DNA of 14,991 nt. Origin: DAOTWP01 sp034435675 (lineage in GTDB: Bacteria > Chloroflexota > Anaerolineae > Aggregatilineales > Phototrophicaceae). Both the position numbers and the translations under genes were made by a program. The notes beneath the pieces are model-generated. The model was not told the origin of the DNA. It did no database searches and was given only the letters and a program-made list of their open reading frames with translations. Positions within the stretch are counted from its first letter, which is position 1. Each line of letters begins with the position of its first letter. Positions 14,883-14,991 of this stretch are shown here, one piece after another. The stretch covers positions 1 to 14,991 of the forward strand of contig DAOTWP010000204.1 in NCBI GenBank assembly GCA_034435675.1, given 5' to 3'.

Positions 14883-14991
14883 TCAAGGCAGGGTCGAGTC
14901 GATGACCAGCGTGTATGCCCCTTGCATCAGATACTTTTCAGGGCGCACTTCGATGATATACATGCCGCTGGTGGGCAGTGCAAGGTCGCGG
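14883..14991 (-). CDS. C-terminal end of a secreted-type protein with a PPC-like domain (partial)
   Basis: Only the last 35 codons are in the window; the gene continues past the right edge. The minus strand reads RDLALPTSGMYIIEVRPEKY and then LMQGAYTLVIDSTLP before TGA at 14885-14883. The pattern LPxSGxYxIxV ... GAYTLxI is typical of the final strands of the bacterial pre-peptidase C-terminal (PPC) domain, a small beta-sandwich found at the ends of exported proteases and other surface proteins. The match is short, so another beta-sandwich is possible. It is convergent with the ammonium transporter gene. Confidence 0.6.
   Translation of the reverse strand, partial: RDLALPTSGMYIIEVRPEKYLMQGAYTLVIDSTLP

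Noticed and set aside
1..14991. CRISPR arrays, tRNA or rRNA genes, insertion sequences
   Set aside because: I found no regularly spaced repeats, no cloverleaf or rRNA-like sequence, and no transposase or terminal inverted repeats in either strand by reading.

Overview
This looks like a stretch of bacterial chromosome with high G+C (hand counts: 40 of 60 bases at 6601-6660, but only 22 of 60 at 5821-5880). The mix of an Uma2-type nuclease, a soluble P450, an Hsp70-like ATPase, a TIM-barrel sugar isomerase and a secreted glycosidase would fit a Chloroflexota/Anaerolineae-like organism. That is an inference from gene content; no rRNA or other marker is present to prove it. Nothing suggests a phage, a plasmid or a CRISPR array.

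Left part (1-2650): the 3' end of a secreted or surface glycoside hydrolase with a C-terminal beta-sandwich domain, then a roughly 400-bp less G+C-rich gap, then a sugar phosphate isomerase/epimerase-type TIM-barrel gene closed by a strong intrinsic terminator. Next (2745-4357) comes a divergent pair: a membrane-anchored, cysteine-rich envelope protein on the minus strand and a TetR-family regulator on the plus strand. They share a promoter region that carries an unusually regular cluster of TGATAC/GTATCA half-sites.

Middle (4366-7659): on the minus strand, radA has a near-consensus sigma70 promoter. It is followed 31 bp later by an ATPase with a C-terminal TOPRIM-like (DUF4435-like) half. 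The A+T-richer composition and OLD/PARIS-like architecture of the second gene suggest an acquired, possibly anti-phage, gene placed behind a housekeeping repair gene.

Right part (7846-14991): all plus strand until the edge. First is a 792-residue protein that joins an Hsp70/YegD-like actin-fold ATPase to a C-terminal half built of about six GyrA-CTD-like beta-pinwheel blades, the most unusual protein of the window. Then come an Uma2 endonuclease-like gene closely followed by a cytochrome P450, a small unrecognised 113-residue protein with a strong promoter and a structured leader, and an Amt-type ammonium transporter with a clear terminator. The last 109 bases hold the C-terminal end of a minus-strand gene whose residues resemble a bacterial PPC domain.
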